Positions 31,972-41,139 of a stretch of 64,000 nucleotides of DNA are shown here, piece by piece. The DNA is from Grimontia indica (GTDB lineage Bacteria > Pseudomonadota > Gammaproteobacteria > Enterobacterales > Vibrionaceae). The notes under the pieces are model-generated. The model worked only from the letters and a program-made list of their open reading frames with translations, ran no database searches and was not told the DNA's origin. Where the stretch lies: the NCBI RefSeq assembly GCF_000333895.2, contig NZ_ANFM02000006.1:310001-374000 (forward strand), given 5' to 3'. The position numbers were made by a program, and so were the translations under genes. Within the stretch, counting starts at the first letter, position 1. Each line of letters opens with the position of its first letter.

Positions 31972-33432
31972 ATGTCTCACATCGATTTCAGGAAGAAAAT
32001 CAGCCTCGCCCGTCCCAGACCTTATGGCACCCATCTCCAACGGGCTCTTGAAAGTGACCGTGGGCGCATTATCAATTCCGCCCCCATTCGCCGCCTACAG
32101 CAAAAAACGCAAGTCTTCCCACTAGAACGAAACTCTGCAGTACGAAGCCGACTCACTCATTCCATGGAAGTGCAGCAAGTTGGCCGATTTATCGTCCACT
32201 CTATTTTTGATCGCCTCTCAGACAATGAAATCAAAGCCTATGGATTGGCGGAGCTTGAGCGTCCGATTGAATCTTTGGTGGAAATAGCCTGCCTGATGCA
32301 TGACATGGGAAATCCGCCATTCGGGCATTGCGGTGAAGATGCAATCAACCGTTGGTTTAGCAAACACCTCAACGATCTCACGCCCATGCGTCGGCTTCTT
32401 CAGGAACTTCCAACGTCAACAACAGACCCCATTCTCCATGAGCTTTGTCATTTCGATGGCAACGCGCAGGCAATCCGTCTGGTGCAATCACTGCATCGCT
32501 TCAATCTTACCTATAGTCAGGCAGCGGCGGTGTTGAAATATACCCGTCCAGCGACTGAACGCGCAGAGGAAGTGCCGCAAGATAAAAACTACCTTACCAA
32601 GAAAGTCGGTTACTACATCACTGAAAACCGCTATGTGAATGCCTTAATGGACGAGTTGGAAATCAGCAAATACTGCCGCCATCCTCTCAGCTACATCATG
32701 GAAGCGGCAGACGACATTTCTTACTGTCTGGCTGACTTGGAAGACGCTGTTGAGAAACGTATTCTTTCGCTGGAAACCCTGACTGAACATCTTAAACGCA
32801 CATTTGCCGAACTTGAGCCGGATAACCGCCCGATAAAAGGCAGACACTGTTTCGACGCCCTGCTCGATAACGTTTATCGTGATGCTCAAAACGACGAGAT
32901 CAGCCCTACCCACAAATTCTTTATCAAACTTCGTGTGGAAATGGTTCATCCATTGGTCAATCACGCGTCAGAACAGTTCACGCAGAACCTTGAAGCTGTA
33001 TTCAATGGCGATCTGAACCGTGCGTTAATCGAAGACAACAGCCAATTCCACGCATTGGCGAAGACTTTCAAACAGGTAGCAATTAATCACGTCTTCAACG
33101 ATCCAGAAGTCGAAAATCTGGAACTTCAAGGTTACAAAATCATTGGCGGGTTATTGGAGGAATATCGACCCCTTCTGGATTTAGACCAAGATACCTTCCA
33201 GAAAATCGTTCGCGGTGAAGGACGAAAATTGCCCGTGGAAAGAAGGTTATTCAACAAGCTTTCCAGAAAACATGTAGCGGCATATGAAATTGCCCTGAAG
33301 GAAGAAGCACCAGTGAATCATCCGACGCTTTGGGAGTTCTACTTGAGATGCCGATTATTGCAGGATTACATCAGCGGCATGACCGATCAGTTCGCGTTTG
33401 ATGAATACAAAACCTTGCTGGTTAGCGATTAA
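31972..33432 (+). CDS. dgt: Deoxyguanosine triphosphate triphosphohydrolase (dGTPase)
   Basis: The 486-residue protein is an HD-domain dGTPase: LTHSMEVQQVGR and CLMHDMGNPPFGHCGEDAIN supply the metal-binding histidines and the HD pair, with FDGNAQAIRLVQ and EAADDISYCLADLEDA further on. It splits dGTP into deoxyguanosine and triphosphate, which affects dNTP balance and can limit phages. Length fits the E. coli type. Its end overlaps the convergent TetR gene by four bases. The ribosome site is weak (TAGGGTACCC). Confidence 0.93.
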   Translation: MSHIDFRKKISLARPRPYGTHLQRALESDRGRIINSAPIRRLQQKTQVFPLERNSAVRSRLTHSMEVQQVGRFIVHSIFDRLSDNEIKAYGLAELERPIESLVEIACLMHDMGNPPFGHCGEDAINRWFSKHLNDLTPMRRLLQELPTSTTDPILHELCHFDGNAQAIRLVQSLHRFNLTYSQAAAVLKYTRPATERAEEVPQDKNYLTKKVGYYITENRYVNALMDELEISKYCRHPLSYIMEAADDISYCLADLEDAVEKRILSLETLTEHLKRTFAELEPDNRPIKGRHCFDALLDNVYRDAQNDEISPTHKFFIKLRVEMVHPLVNHASEQFTQNLEAVFNGDLNRALIEDNSQFHALAKTFKQVAINHVFNDPEVENLELQGYKIIGGLLEEYRPLLDLDQDTFQKIVRGEGRKLPVERRLFNKLSRKHVAAYEIALKEEAPVNHPTLWEFYLRCRLLQDYISGMTDQFAFDEYKTLLVSD

Positions 33433-34055
33433 AGCCTCTCAGTTGGATAGCCGTATCCTCGCAAAAACAGATCAACGCAGGAATGCACGTAAGTGCGTCG
33501 TGTTTCTGCGTCTTCTTCTGAGTCAAACCCCAGTAACGCCCAATACACCGCACGACCATGCAACATCAGCAATAGCTGCATAGCCGCAGATTCAGTGTTG
33601 TCGCACAGGGGCAGCTCTCCCCTTTTTACCAATAAGGAAAGGTAATCGCTGATTCGGTTGATGTTGCGGATAGGACCCTGTTCTAAAAAGATGCGGGCGA
33701 TTTCGGGATGGGTACCAGACTGACGAATCGTATTCTGAAACGTATTACGCGCCTCTTCCCCCAGCAACATGTTCTGGAACAACCAACCAAACTCACGGAG
33801 CACGACGTGTGCAGCACGTGATTCGTGTTCCAGATCCAGCTCCAACCCCGCCGAGATGCATTTTTCAATGATGCAGGTTTCGAACAACTGATCTTTACTA
33901 CTGAAGTGCGCGTAAACCGTTTGTTTACTGACATTTGCATGCACTGCAATTGCATCCATAGAGATGCCATAGCCTTGCTTGGAAAAGAGCTCAACAGCTG
34001 CCGAAAGGATTTGTTGGCGCTTTTGCTCTTTTCGCTGCGAGATATGCGTTGTCAT
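33429..34055 (-). CDS. TetR-family repressor of the RND efflux genes
   Basis: The 208-residue protein has a standard TetR helix-turn-helix (RQQILSAAVELFSKQGYGISMDAIAVHANVSKQTVYAHFSSKDQLF over residues 12-57) and a helical ligand domain with the AcrR/TetR_C-like pattern. It is divergent from the adaptor gene of an RND pump, and two similar dyads lie between them. It most likely represses both itself and the pump until a toxic compound binds. Confidence 0.92.
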   Translation of the reverse strand: MTTHISQRKEQKRQQILSAAVELFSKQGYGISMDAIAVHANVSKQTVYAHFSSKDQLFETCIIEKCISAGLELDLEHESRAAHVVLREFGWLFQNMLLGEEARNTFQNTIRQSGTHPEIARIFLEQGPIRNINRISDYLSLLVKRGELPLCDNTESAAMQLLLMLHGRAVYWALLGFDSEEDAETRRTYVHSCVDLFLRGYGYPTERL

Positions 34056-34093
34056 AGTCTTCCCTGGTTGAGTTGCTGTGCATTTATTAGCCT

Positions 34094-34160
34094 AATCAAA
34101 CTGGACAGTCTAGTTTGATTGCTTTATTTTTAATCTAATTGGACTGGGCAGTCTAGTCCA
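34094..34160. promoter_or_regulatory. Two TetR operators between the repressor and RND pump genes
   Basis: Site one has nine-base arms AATCAAACT and AGTTTGATT (34094-34120). Site two has six-base arms TGGACT and AGTCCA (34140-34160). Both share ACTGGRCAGTCTAGT, which holds the inner dyad ACTG-N2-CAGT. Centres are 43 bases apart, about four turns of DNA. Confidence 0.75.
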
Positions 34161-34194
34161 CTAAATAATCGTAACGGACGACGAGAAATTTTCC

Positions 34195-35286
34195 ATGCAA
34201 AAGTGCATTCCATCTGTCGCTATCGCGGCCACTATCACTCTCCTCACTGCCTGCAATTCGCAGACAGAAGAAGCCGCGGCACAGCCTGAGCATAACTTAC
34301 CGACCGTTAATGTACTGACCGTAGAACTTGCGCCGGGTTATTCCGTTAACCGCGAATATGTCGGCACTGTTCAGGCGGGTCAAAGTGCCAATCTAGGTTT
34401 TGAACTCGGTGGCAAGGTGAACGCCTTATTAGTCGACGAGGGCGATACCGTTGTTAAAGGCCAGCCCCTGATCAGACTGGATACCCAGTTACTCGAAACC
34501 GAAGCCCAGCAGTTGGGCGCGCAATTGGAACAACTCGACGCCCAACTGGACCTCACCCGCACCAACCTACAACGCCAACGCCAGTTGAAAAAGAAAGGCT
34601 TCAGTGCGGATGCAGAAATCGATTCACTGATCAGCCAACGTGACGCCCTGTTGGCAAATGTTCGACAACTCAATGCGTCACTTTCCTCGAATAAACTTCG
34701 TCAGGAAAAATCCACCATCTACGCTCCTTACAACGGTAAGATAAGCCAGCGCTATGTCTCCCAAGGGGACGTTGTCAATGTTGGTGCGCCGACCCTCACC
34801 CTATTGGCAGATGATCTAAAAGAGGCACGTATTGGTGTGCCTATCAAATACCTCGATGCACTGACTGCCAATTCATCCGCCAAGGTTCGTGTTGGCTCAG
34901 ATGTTTATCCAGCGACGTTACTGAATCCCGGCGCTGCACTGGATATGCGCTCGCGTACCGTGACACTCCGTTACCTGCTTCCTGAAGGCTCAAATGCCCT
35001 CGACGGCCAACTCGCGTATTTGCAGTTTTCCTTTGAAACACCGCAAGAAGGTTTCTGGATGCCATTGACAGGACTGACTGATGGACTGCGTGGAACTTGG
35101 AATGTCTATGCCGTGGTACCGGGCGATTCGGGCAGTCAGTTTGTATCGCGCCGTTCAGTGCAAGTTCTCCATGCTGATGAGAAGAAGGCCTATGTCTCCG
35201 GTGCGATAGGCGACGGTGACAAAGTATTAGTGGATGGCGTTCACCGCGTGGTTTCCGGTCAATCCGTAAACGTAGCGGCGGAGTAA
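34195..35286 (+). CDS. RND efflux periplasmic adaptor lipoprotein
   Basis: The 363-residue protein starts with a lipoprotein signal (hydrophobic segment and lipobox LTAC, cysteine about residue 20). Then come the first half of the lipoyl domain (VGTVQAGQSANLGFELGGKV, with DEGDTVVKGQPLIRLDT), a coiled-coil hairpin (about residues 100-165), the second lipoyl half (STIYAPYNGKISQRYVSQGDVV) and the beta-barrel and membrane-proximal domains. It links the inner-membrane pump to an outer-membrane channel. It is five bases upstream of the pump gene and is controlled by the divergent TetR gene. Confidence 0.92.
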   Translation: MQKCIPSVAIAATITLLTACNSQTEEAAAQPEHNLPTVNVLTVELAPGYSVNREYVGTVQAGQSANLGFELGGKVNALLVDEGDTVVKGQPLIRLDTQLLETEAQQLGAQLEQLDAQLDLTRTNLQRQRQLKKKGFSADAEIDSLISQRDALLANVRQLNASLSSNKLRQEKSTIYAPYNGKISQRYVSQGDVVNVGAPTLTLLADDLKEARIGVPIKYLDALTANSSAKVRVGSDVYPATLLNPGAALDMRSRTVTLRYLLPEGSNALDGQLAYLQFSFETPQEGFWMPLTGLTDGLRGTWNVYAVVPGDSGSQFVSRRSVQVLHADEKKAYVSGAIGDGDKVLVDGVHRVVSGQSVNVAAE

Positions 35287-35291
35287 CTTCC

Positions 35292-38200
35292 ATGGAAAAG
35301 TTACTCAAAAACACCCGATTATTGGTCCTGTTTACTGTCCTGTTGTTGGTTTCAGGGCTTTCAGCGCTCTCTACCCTTCCCCGCGCAGAAGACCCTGCCC
35401 TCATCAATCGCTGGGCAACGATTACGACGGCTTATCCTGGCGCCAGTGCAGAGCGTGTAGAAGCCTTGGTCACAGAAGAGCTGGAAAACGAGCTGCGTGC
35501 ACTCGATGAAATTAAGTTGATTGAATCCCAGTCGCGCCCTGGTATTTCAGTCATCACCATAGAACTTCATGACGAGCTCACCGAAACTGAACCGGTTTGG
35601 TCAAAGGTACGCGATAAGATTGGAGACGCGTCGCCTAACCTGCCTTCCGGCGCTCTAGAACCCGCCTTCGACAATGATCATTCGAATGCTTTCACCTACA
35701 TCACTGCCCTGCAGTGGGATGACGACAGCGATGTTGACCCACTGATCCTCGGCCGTTATGCCAAAGAGCTTGCCAAACGTTGGCGAAACCTTGCTGGCAC
35801 CGAATTTGTGGAAGCCCACGGTGCGCCGGACGAAGAGATTCTCGTTACTCTCGATGTGGCATCTGCCAGTGTGCTTGGGCAATCTGCCCTTTCCATTTCG
35901 AACGCCATTTCAGCAGCTGATGCTAAAAACGCGGCAGGTGAACTTCACAATGAACGTAACCGCTTCCAACTCGAAGTTGCAGGCGAACTCGACTCAGTTG
36001 ATCGGGTAAAACGTGTTCCTGTCGCGATAGATGAGAACGGCTTCCTTGTCCGGTTGGAAGATGTCGCTTCTGTTGTGCGGGCGCAGGCGTTGCCACTCCA
36101 ACAAATAGCACTGATTGATGGCAAACCCGCGGTACTAGTTTCTGCGCGGATGCAAGGAACGATTCGGGTAGATAACTGGACGGCATCTGCCGATGCGCTT
36201 ATCGACGGATTCCGAGCAGATCTCCCCTCAAACATCAGCATCAAACCTATTTTCAAGCAGGCCAAATACACCGAAACCCGACTGTCTGAGTTGGTCGATA
36301 GCTTGCTGCTCGGTTTCGGGCTGGTATTGATTGTGCTGTTTATCACTTTGGGCTTTCGATCTGCGATTTTGGTTGCCCTGTCTCTACCCATCGCCTCTGC
36401 CTTTACCCTGGCATTAATGAGCTTTACGGGCTTGCCTATTAACCAGATGTCCGTCACGGGTCTTATCGTGTCACTCGGCATCATGGTCGATAACGCCATT
36501 GTCATGGTCGATACTATCCAGCATTACCGCCAACAAGGTGTGAAGCGACTGGAAGCGGCAGTAAATGCCATCAAACACCTTTGGTTACCGTTGCTGGGTT
36601 CGACATTGACCACAATCCTCGCCTTTGCGCCCATCTTCCTCATGCCGGGGCCTGCAGGTGAATTCGTCGGCGCGATTGCCATTACCGTCAGCTTCTCGCT
36701 GATTGGCTCCTATATCGTTTCGCATTTTCTGGTGTCGGGCTTTGCTGCGCGCTGGTTGCCTTCTGGCGAAAGCCACAACCATTGGTATCAATCAGGCTTG
36801 AGCATTCCTTGGCTAAGTGAGGCTTTCCGCGCATCAGTCCGAGCCGCGGTTCGGTTCCCCTGGCTTGCGATCCCAATCGTGTTTATGGTGCCATTTTCCG
36901 GCTTTTGGGCTGCTGGCCAACTCACCGAGCAATTCTTCCCGCCATCAGACAGAGATATGTTTGAGATTCAGGTGTTCCTGTCTCCTCAAGCGAGTATTAA
37001 TGCGACATTGGAAACCACCCGACAGATTGAAGCGCTGCTAGAAGAAACCGAGGGCGTTGAGCAAGTGGGCTGGGTGGTCGGTGAGAACTTCCCATCGTTT
37101 TACTACAACATGATGGGACGCCAACGTGGCGCGCCTAATTTCGCGCAAGCCATGGTGAAAGCCGAAGACTTCCGTGCCGCGAATAACATGATCCCATTAC
37201 TTCAGGGGCAACTTTCCGAGCAATTTCCCCACGCGCAAATTCTGGTGAGAAAGCTGGAACAAGGTCCTCCTTTCAATGCGCCACTGGAAGTGCGAGTGTA
37301 TGGCCCGAACCTTGACCGTCTTCGGGATATCAGTGAGAACATTCGCCTGCTGATGGCGTCCACACCTGATGTCATTAACACCCGCGAAACCCTGCAACCT
37401 GGTACCCCTAAGATTGCCGTTAAGGTGAATGAAGAAGCCAGTCAACTCACAGGCATGTCACTCAGTGATATTGCTATGCTGCTCAATGCCTCCATGTCAG
37501 GCATTGTTCAGGGAAGCGTCGTCGAAGAAACTGAGTCCATTCCTGTCCGGGTGCGCGTCGCTGATGACTCACGTACCAGCATCAACGAATTGAACAAACT
37601 GAGATTGCCTTTGGCTGGCAGTGAAGGTCAGGCTGACTTGCCTATCACCGCCATTGCAGATTTGGCGATCGAGCCTAGCCGTGGTGCCATTCCCCACCGC
37701 AATGGTGAACGTGTCAATGTGATTGAAGGTTACATCACTGCCGGCGTGCTGCCACAAACTGCATTGAACGCTTTTACTGAGAAACTGGAAAACGCTGACC
37801 TGCGTTTACCGCCGGGTTATCGCCTCGAATTTGGTGGCGAATCTGCTGAGCGTAACGATTCCGTCAATCAGCTTTTGGCCAACCTCACCATCGTTATCAC
37901 CCTCTTAATTGCGGTTGTCGTGGTCTCGTTCAATTCATTCCGTCTGAGCGGGATTATTTTCTTGGTCGGCGTTCAGGCTGCAGGTTTGGGTCTATTGTCG
38001 GTTTGGGTGTTTGGCTACCCATTTGGCTTTACGGTGATCATTGGATTACTTGGCTTGGTTGGTCTGGCGATCAACGCCTCGATAGTGATTCTGGCAGAGC
38101 TAAAATCCTGCCCAGAGGCCAAATCGGGGAACCGAGAAGCCATTGTTGAAGCGGTAAGCAGTTGTGGGCGACACATCACCTCCACGACCATCACAACAAT

Positions 38201-38384
38201 TGGCGGTTTCCTGCCGTTAATCCTGGCTGGCGGTGGCTTCTGGCCACCTTTCGCTATCGCCATTGCAGGCGGCACATTGCTGACAACCCTGTTGTCATTC
38301 TACTTCGTGCCAGCAGCATTCAGGATTGCAGTTGCGTTTCGCCCTTTAGACAAACCCAACTCTCTGGAACCCACTGAGGCATAA
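35292..38384 (+). CDS. RND-family multidrug efflux pump, inner-membrane subunit
   Basis: The 1030-residue protein has the RND plan: a first membrane segment (about 8-28), a large periplasmic loop with the porter signature YPGASAERVEALVTEELENE, six segments, a second loop and six more segments. The proton-relay region in segment four reads GIMVDNAIVMVD, with one aspartate followed by asparagine, where AcrB has two aspartates. This variant is common in some RND groups. The pump exports drugs or similar compounds using the proton gradient. No TolC gene is adjacent, so an outer-membrane channel from elsewhere would be used. Confidence 0.92.
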   Translation: MEKLLKNTRLLVLFTVLLLVSGLSALSTLPRAEDPALINRWATITTAYPGASAERVEALVTEELENELRALDEIKLIESQSRPGISVITIELHDELTETEPVWSKVRDKIGDASPNLPSGALEPAFDNDHSNAFTYITALQWDDDSDVDPLILGRYAKELAKRWRNLAGTEFVEAHGAPDEEILVTLDVASASVLGQSALSISNAISAADAKNAAGELHNERNRFQLEVAGELDSVDRVKRVPVAIDENGFLVRLEDVASVVRAQALPLQQIALIDGKPAVLVSARMQGTIRVDNWTASADALIDGFRADLPSNISIKPIFKQAKYTETRLSELVDSLLLGFGLVLIVLFITLGFRSAILVALSLPIASAFTLALMSFTGLPINQMSVTGLIVSLGIMVDNAIVMVDTIQHYRQQGVKRLEAAVNAIKHLWLPLLGSTLTTILAFAPIFLMPGPAGEFVGAIAITVSFSLIGSYIVSHFLVSGFAARWLPSGESHNHWYQSGLSIPWLSEAFRASVRAAVRFPWLAIPIVFMVPFSGFWAAGQLTEQFFPPSDRDMFEIQVFLSPQASINATLETTRQIEALLEETEGVEQVGWVVGENFPSFYYNMMGRQRGAPNFAQAMVKAEDFRAANNMIPLLQGQLSEQFPHAQILVRKLEQGPPFNAPLEVRVYGPNLDRLRDISENIRLLMASTPDVINTRETLQPGTPKIAVKVNEEASQLTGMSLSDIAMLLNASMSGIVQGSVVEETESIPVRVRVADDSRTSINELNKLRLPLAGSEGQADLPITAIADLAIEPSRGAIPHRNGERVNVIEGYITAGVLPQTALNAFTEKLENADLRLPPGYRLEFGGESAERNDSVNQLLANLTIVITLLIAVVVVSFNSFRLSGIIFLVGVQAAGLGLLSVWVFGYPFGFTVIIGLLGLVGLAINASIVILAELKSCPEAKSGNREAIVEAVSSCGRHITSTTITTIGGFLPLILAGGGFWPPFAIAIAGGTLLTTLLSFYFVPAAFRIAVAFRPLDKPNSLEPTEA

Positions 38385-38400
38385 GGTGAACAGTAGGCAT

Positions 38401-38434
38401 AAAAAAACAGCCACCTTCCGGTGGCTGTTTTTTT
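38401..38434. terminator. Very strong bidirectional terminator
   Basis: ACAGCCACC and GGTGGCTGT form a nine-pair stem with a TTCC loop, flanked by runs of seven A and seven T. It serves the RND operon and, in reverse, the small gene at 38464. Confidence 0.93.
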
Positions 38435-38463
38435 CTTCAATGGTTGAATCGTATCCGCAAAAG

Positions 38464-38550
38464 CTAAAACGCAGAAAGAACAGGGCTAGCCATTAAGCCC
38501 ATCAGCAGCAAAATTGGAAACATGATCTTAATGATGAACGGAATCCGCAT
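38464..38550 (-). CDS. Small hydrophobic protein, 28 aa
   Basis: A short frame encodes MRIPFIIKIMFPILLLMGLM followed by ASPVLSAF. It is a single membrane segment, perhaps a small inner-membrane protein or a leader peptide. AAAAGGAATG lies nine bases before the ATG, and the shared terminator begins about 30 bases after the stop. No family is recognised. Confidence 0.5.
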   Translation of the reverse strand: MRIPFIIKIMFPILLLMGLMASPVLSAF

Positions 38551-38828
38551 TATCACATTCCTTTTCTAATAGTACGGCTTTAGCAACCCGCGACTCTCCC
38601 ACACGGTTTGCACTCCGCCAAGCCAACAGCAGCAAAGCTTGTTAATTATAGACGCAAACTTTTAACAAGACATACAGCACTGCATACCTTTTTGGACAAA
38701 AACTTAGACAACCAGCAGTTCTATATGAAATATAAGGAATATTTTCTCCAAATTTTTTTGCGACTCATCACGCTTTTATAGCAGATATCATACGAAATCG
38801 GATGCTCATTACCTTCGATGCGCTTCTA
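38551..38828. other. AT-rich gap upstream of the 28-aa gene
   Basis: About 280 bases with no convincing gene. It holds the promoter of the small gene and the 3' flank of the ATPase gene. Confidence 0.45.
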
Positions 38829-39989
38829 TTAGTCTGGCCAGTACCAGTTAGGTGTGTCTAACAATCCCTGACCTTGCACTTCGGTTTGACCCAAGACTTT
38901 TTCCAGCTCTATGGCATGACAATCTGGATGATGGTTCAGGGCGTTTATCAAGCGGTTCGCATGGGAAATCACCCAAACCTGCGAATGCTGTGAGGCGTGG
39001 GTGATCAGTCTAGCAAGCGCAGGCAAAAGATCAGGATGCAGACTGGTTTCCGGTTCGTTGAGCACCATCAGCGCTGGTGGCCTTGGCGTCAGCAATGCAG
39101 CGACCCAAAGCACGAATCGCAATGTTCCGTCAGAAAGCTCGGCACCACTCAAGGGACGCAACAAGCCTTTCTGGTAGAATTCGATGGAAAAACGACCATC
39201 ATCCTTAGTCACCACACGCAGCTTACAACCTGGAAATGCATCTTCGATGGCACGGTCTAGCGCTTCCTTGTCACCGATTTCGATAATGGTTTGAAGTGCG
39301 GCAGCAACATCCCTTCCATCGTGATGAAGCACCGGCGTTCGGGTGCCCAACTGAGGTTTCCTTGCAGGTGCATCGGCGTCTGTGCGGAAATGATCGTAAA
39401 ACCGCCAGCTCCGAATCATTTCGCGGGTATGAAAAACTTCGGCAGCAGCGGCTGGGTCGGCATGAGCATCAAACATGCTGTCATAACTCGGTATATGCTG
39501 GGAGGCCACTTCCCAGCTACGTCCATTGCGAATTCTAACCATGTTACCTTTTCGCTCTACCAGAGAGCTGGCTGGACGATAGTACGGGCCATTGAAAATG
39601 CATTCACGCTTGATTTCGGGATCGAAACAAAATGCACTTTGCTGGGGTTCAGGTAATCCAAGCGAAATCGTATACCCAAAGGTTTCACTCGAGAACCCAA
39701 GTTTTAGCCTTATCACATCTTTGCGTACCACTGGCTCTACATCCACATCGCCGCGGCGCATCGCCTCAGAGATTTCTTCGGGGCCCGCCCAGAAGGTCGA
39801 TTGCAATCCCCCTTCTTCCGCAAGCGAGTTGACCACTCCGCCGGATGCGGTTTTCGCCAGCAACCGAAGCGCCTTGTACAAGTTCGATTTGCCACTGCCG
39901 TTCGGCCCGGTGATCAGATTTAACGGCCCGAGGGGGATAGTGAGAGACTGTATGGATCGATAGTTGGCAATGGAAAGCGTGGTAAGCAT
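38829..39989 (-). CDS. AAA/ABC-type ATPase (predicted ATP-binding protein, AAA_21-like)
   Basis: The 386-residue protein is a RecF/SMC-like ATPase in one chain: LTTLSIANYRSIQSLTIPLG at the start, Walker A GPNGSGKS at residues 28-35, signature LSGAELSDGTLRFV, Walker B ALMVLNEPETSLHP and the later histidine switch in VWVISHANRLI. No TOPRIM or nuclease domain is attached, so it is not an OLD-type protein. The start at 39989 has AGGA eight bases upstream; a start at 40055 is in frame but less likely. It follows the VOC and GST genes on the same strand. The role is unknown. Confidence 0.85.
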   Translation of the reverse strand: MLTTLSIANYRSIQSLTIPLGPLNLITGPNGSGKSNLYKALRLLAKTASGGVVNSLAEEGGLQSTFWAGPEEISEAMRRGDVDVEPVVRKDVIRLKLGFSSETFGYTISLGLPEPQQSAFCFDPEIKRECIFNGPYYRPASSLVERKGNMVRIRNGRSWEVASQHIPSYDSMFDAHADPAAAAEVFHTREMIRSWRFYDHFRTDADAPARKPQLGTRTPVLHHDGRDVAAALQTIIEIGDKEALDRAIEDAFPGCKLRVVTKDDGRFSIEFYQKGLLRPLSGAELSDGTLRFVLWVAALLTPRPPALMVLNEPETSLHPDLLPALARLITHASQHSQVWVISHANRLINALNHHPDCHAIELEKVLGQTEVQGQGLLDTPNWYWPD

Positions 39990-40051
39990 GATGGGTCCTG
40001 AAAGTGTCCAGACGATGTAACATATCAATGTTATCAATCGCCTGTCACCCT

Positions 40052-40465
40052 TCATTTTTCCAATTCATTAAACTCAAGCACAGTGCCATCAGGGTCGCGG
40101 ATAAAACAAACCACACGTCTTTCCCCGATGCGTATCGGCCCTTCCGTCACCTTGATACCCCTTCGCTTACAAAAAGAGAGAAACGCAGACATTGAGTCGA
40201 TCACGTAAGCAATATGGGTAATGCCTGGAAACTTCGTATCAGCATCCTGAAGAACATTGTGCCCGTGCAGCAAAGGTTCATCGCCACTGAATATCAGATT
40301 AATACGCTGACCTTCACTGTTTTCCATCTCACAAGCGTTGTGCTCAGGCAACATCAACACTTGGGTAAACCCAAGCATTTTGTAAAAAGACATCGATTTT
40401 TGAGCATTACAGACCCGAATACCTACATGTTCAAAAGCCCTGATTTTCACCTCAGCTGTCATCAT
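40052..40465 (-). CDS. VOC-family glyoxalase/dioxygenase-like protein
   Basis: The 137-residue protein has a VOC fold: FEHVGIRVCNAQKSMSFYKMLGF at the start, ITHIAYVIDSMSAFLSFCKR in the middle and FIRDPDGTVLEFNE at the end, with the histidines and glutamate that usually hold a metal. It overlaps the GST gene by four bases, so the two are made together and may act on related electrophiles. Substrate unknown. Confidence 0.83.
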   Translation of the reverse strand: MMTAEVKIRAFEHVGIRVCNAQKSMSFYKMLGFTQVLMLPEHNACEMENSEGQRINLIFSGDEPLLHGHNVLQDADTKFPGITHIAYVIDSMSAFLSFCKRRGIKVTEGPIRIGERRVVCFIRDPDGTVLEFNELEK

Positions 40466-41058
40466 TCAATGCCCGGCATGCTGATAAAGCGATCGAGCCC
40501 TCTGATGGCATTCATCCAACGGTTTACGTGCTCAAATTGCTCTCCACTCACGCCCCCTTGATGCATCAAGGCTATGTAAGGAAAGCAGGCGATGTCTGCA
40601 ATGGTCGGAGAATCACCCACCAGCCAATCGTTATCTGACAGATGGTCATCTAATATCTCAGCACACTGAAGCGCCTTGATTCTTGCGGTGTCCACATCCA
40701 ACTCAACGCCAAAGAGATCATGCAATCTGGCATCATTTGGACCCCTTGCGATTTCATTAGCAGCATAAGACAGCCACTGCATCACCTCTCCCTGACTTTT
40801 GGCATTCTGAGGCCACCAGGATAAAAGCTGATATTTTTGCGCGAGATAAATAAGAATTGCCTGAGAATCACGGACGATAAAACCATCGTCGTTCAGCGCC
40901 GGTATTTGCCCTAGAGGGTTTATCTTCAAAAACGCATCCGTTTTGTGTTCACCTGCCATGTAATCAACGGCGTAGATAGATAATGGAATATCATTCAAAG
41001 CGCAAAACAAACGTACTTTGTAGCAGTTGCCGGAAAGTTCAAGATCATAGAGTTTCAT
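40462..41058 (-). CDS. Glutathione S-transferase
   Basis: The 198-residue protein has a thioredoxin-like N-terminal domain (KLYDLELSGNCYKVRLFCAL, with the serine of SGN as likely glutathione contact; INPLGQIPAL with the cis-proline; DSQAILIYLA) and an all-helical C-terminal domain with DNWLVGDSPTIADIACFPYI, the GST N-capping motif. It conjugates glutathione to electrophiles. The start at 41058 has AAGGAG nine bases upstream. It is divergent from a LysR gene, which probably controls it. Confidence 0.92.
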   Translation of the reverse strand: MKLYDLELSGNCYKVRLFCALNDIPLSIYAVDYMAGEHKTDAFLKINPLGQIPALNDDGFIVRDSQAILIYLAQKYQLLSWWPQNAKSQGEVMQWLSYAANEIARGPNDARLHDLFGVELDVDTARIKALQCAEILDDHLSDNDWLVGDSPTIADIACFPYIALMHQGGVSGEQFEHVNRWMNAIRGLDRFISMPGIE

Positions 41059-41139
41059 ATCCAAAGCTCCTTCCAATGGATGATTGAGGTTTCATCACTG
41101 TAAGTCGAAAATATGCCTTCGAACATGGAGGTTAGTGCA

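Noticed and set aside
38829-39989. AAA ATPase as part of an anti-phage system
   Set aside because: It has no nuclease, TOPRIM or partner gene; the neighbours are VOC and GST genes. dgt can limit phage but is a normal housekeeping gene and 5 kb away.
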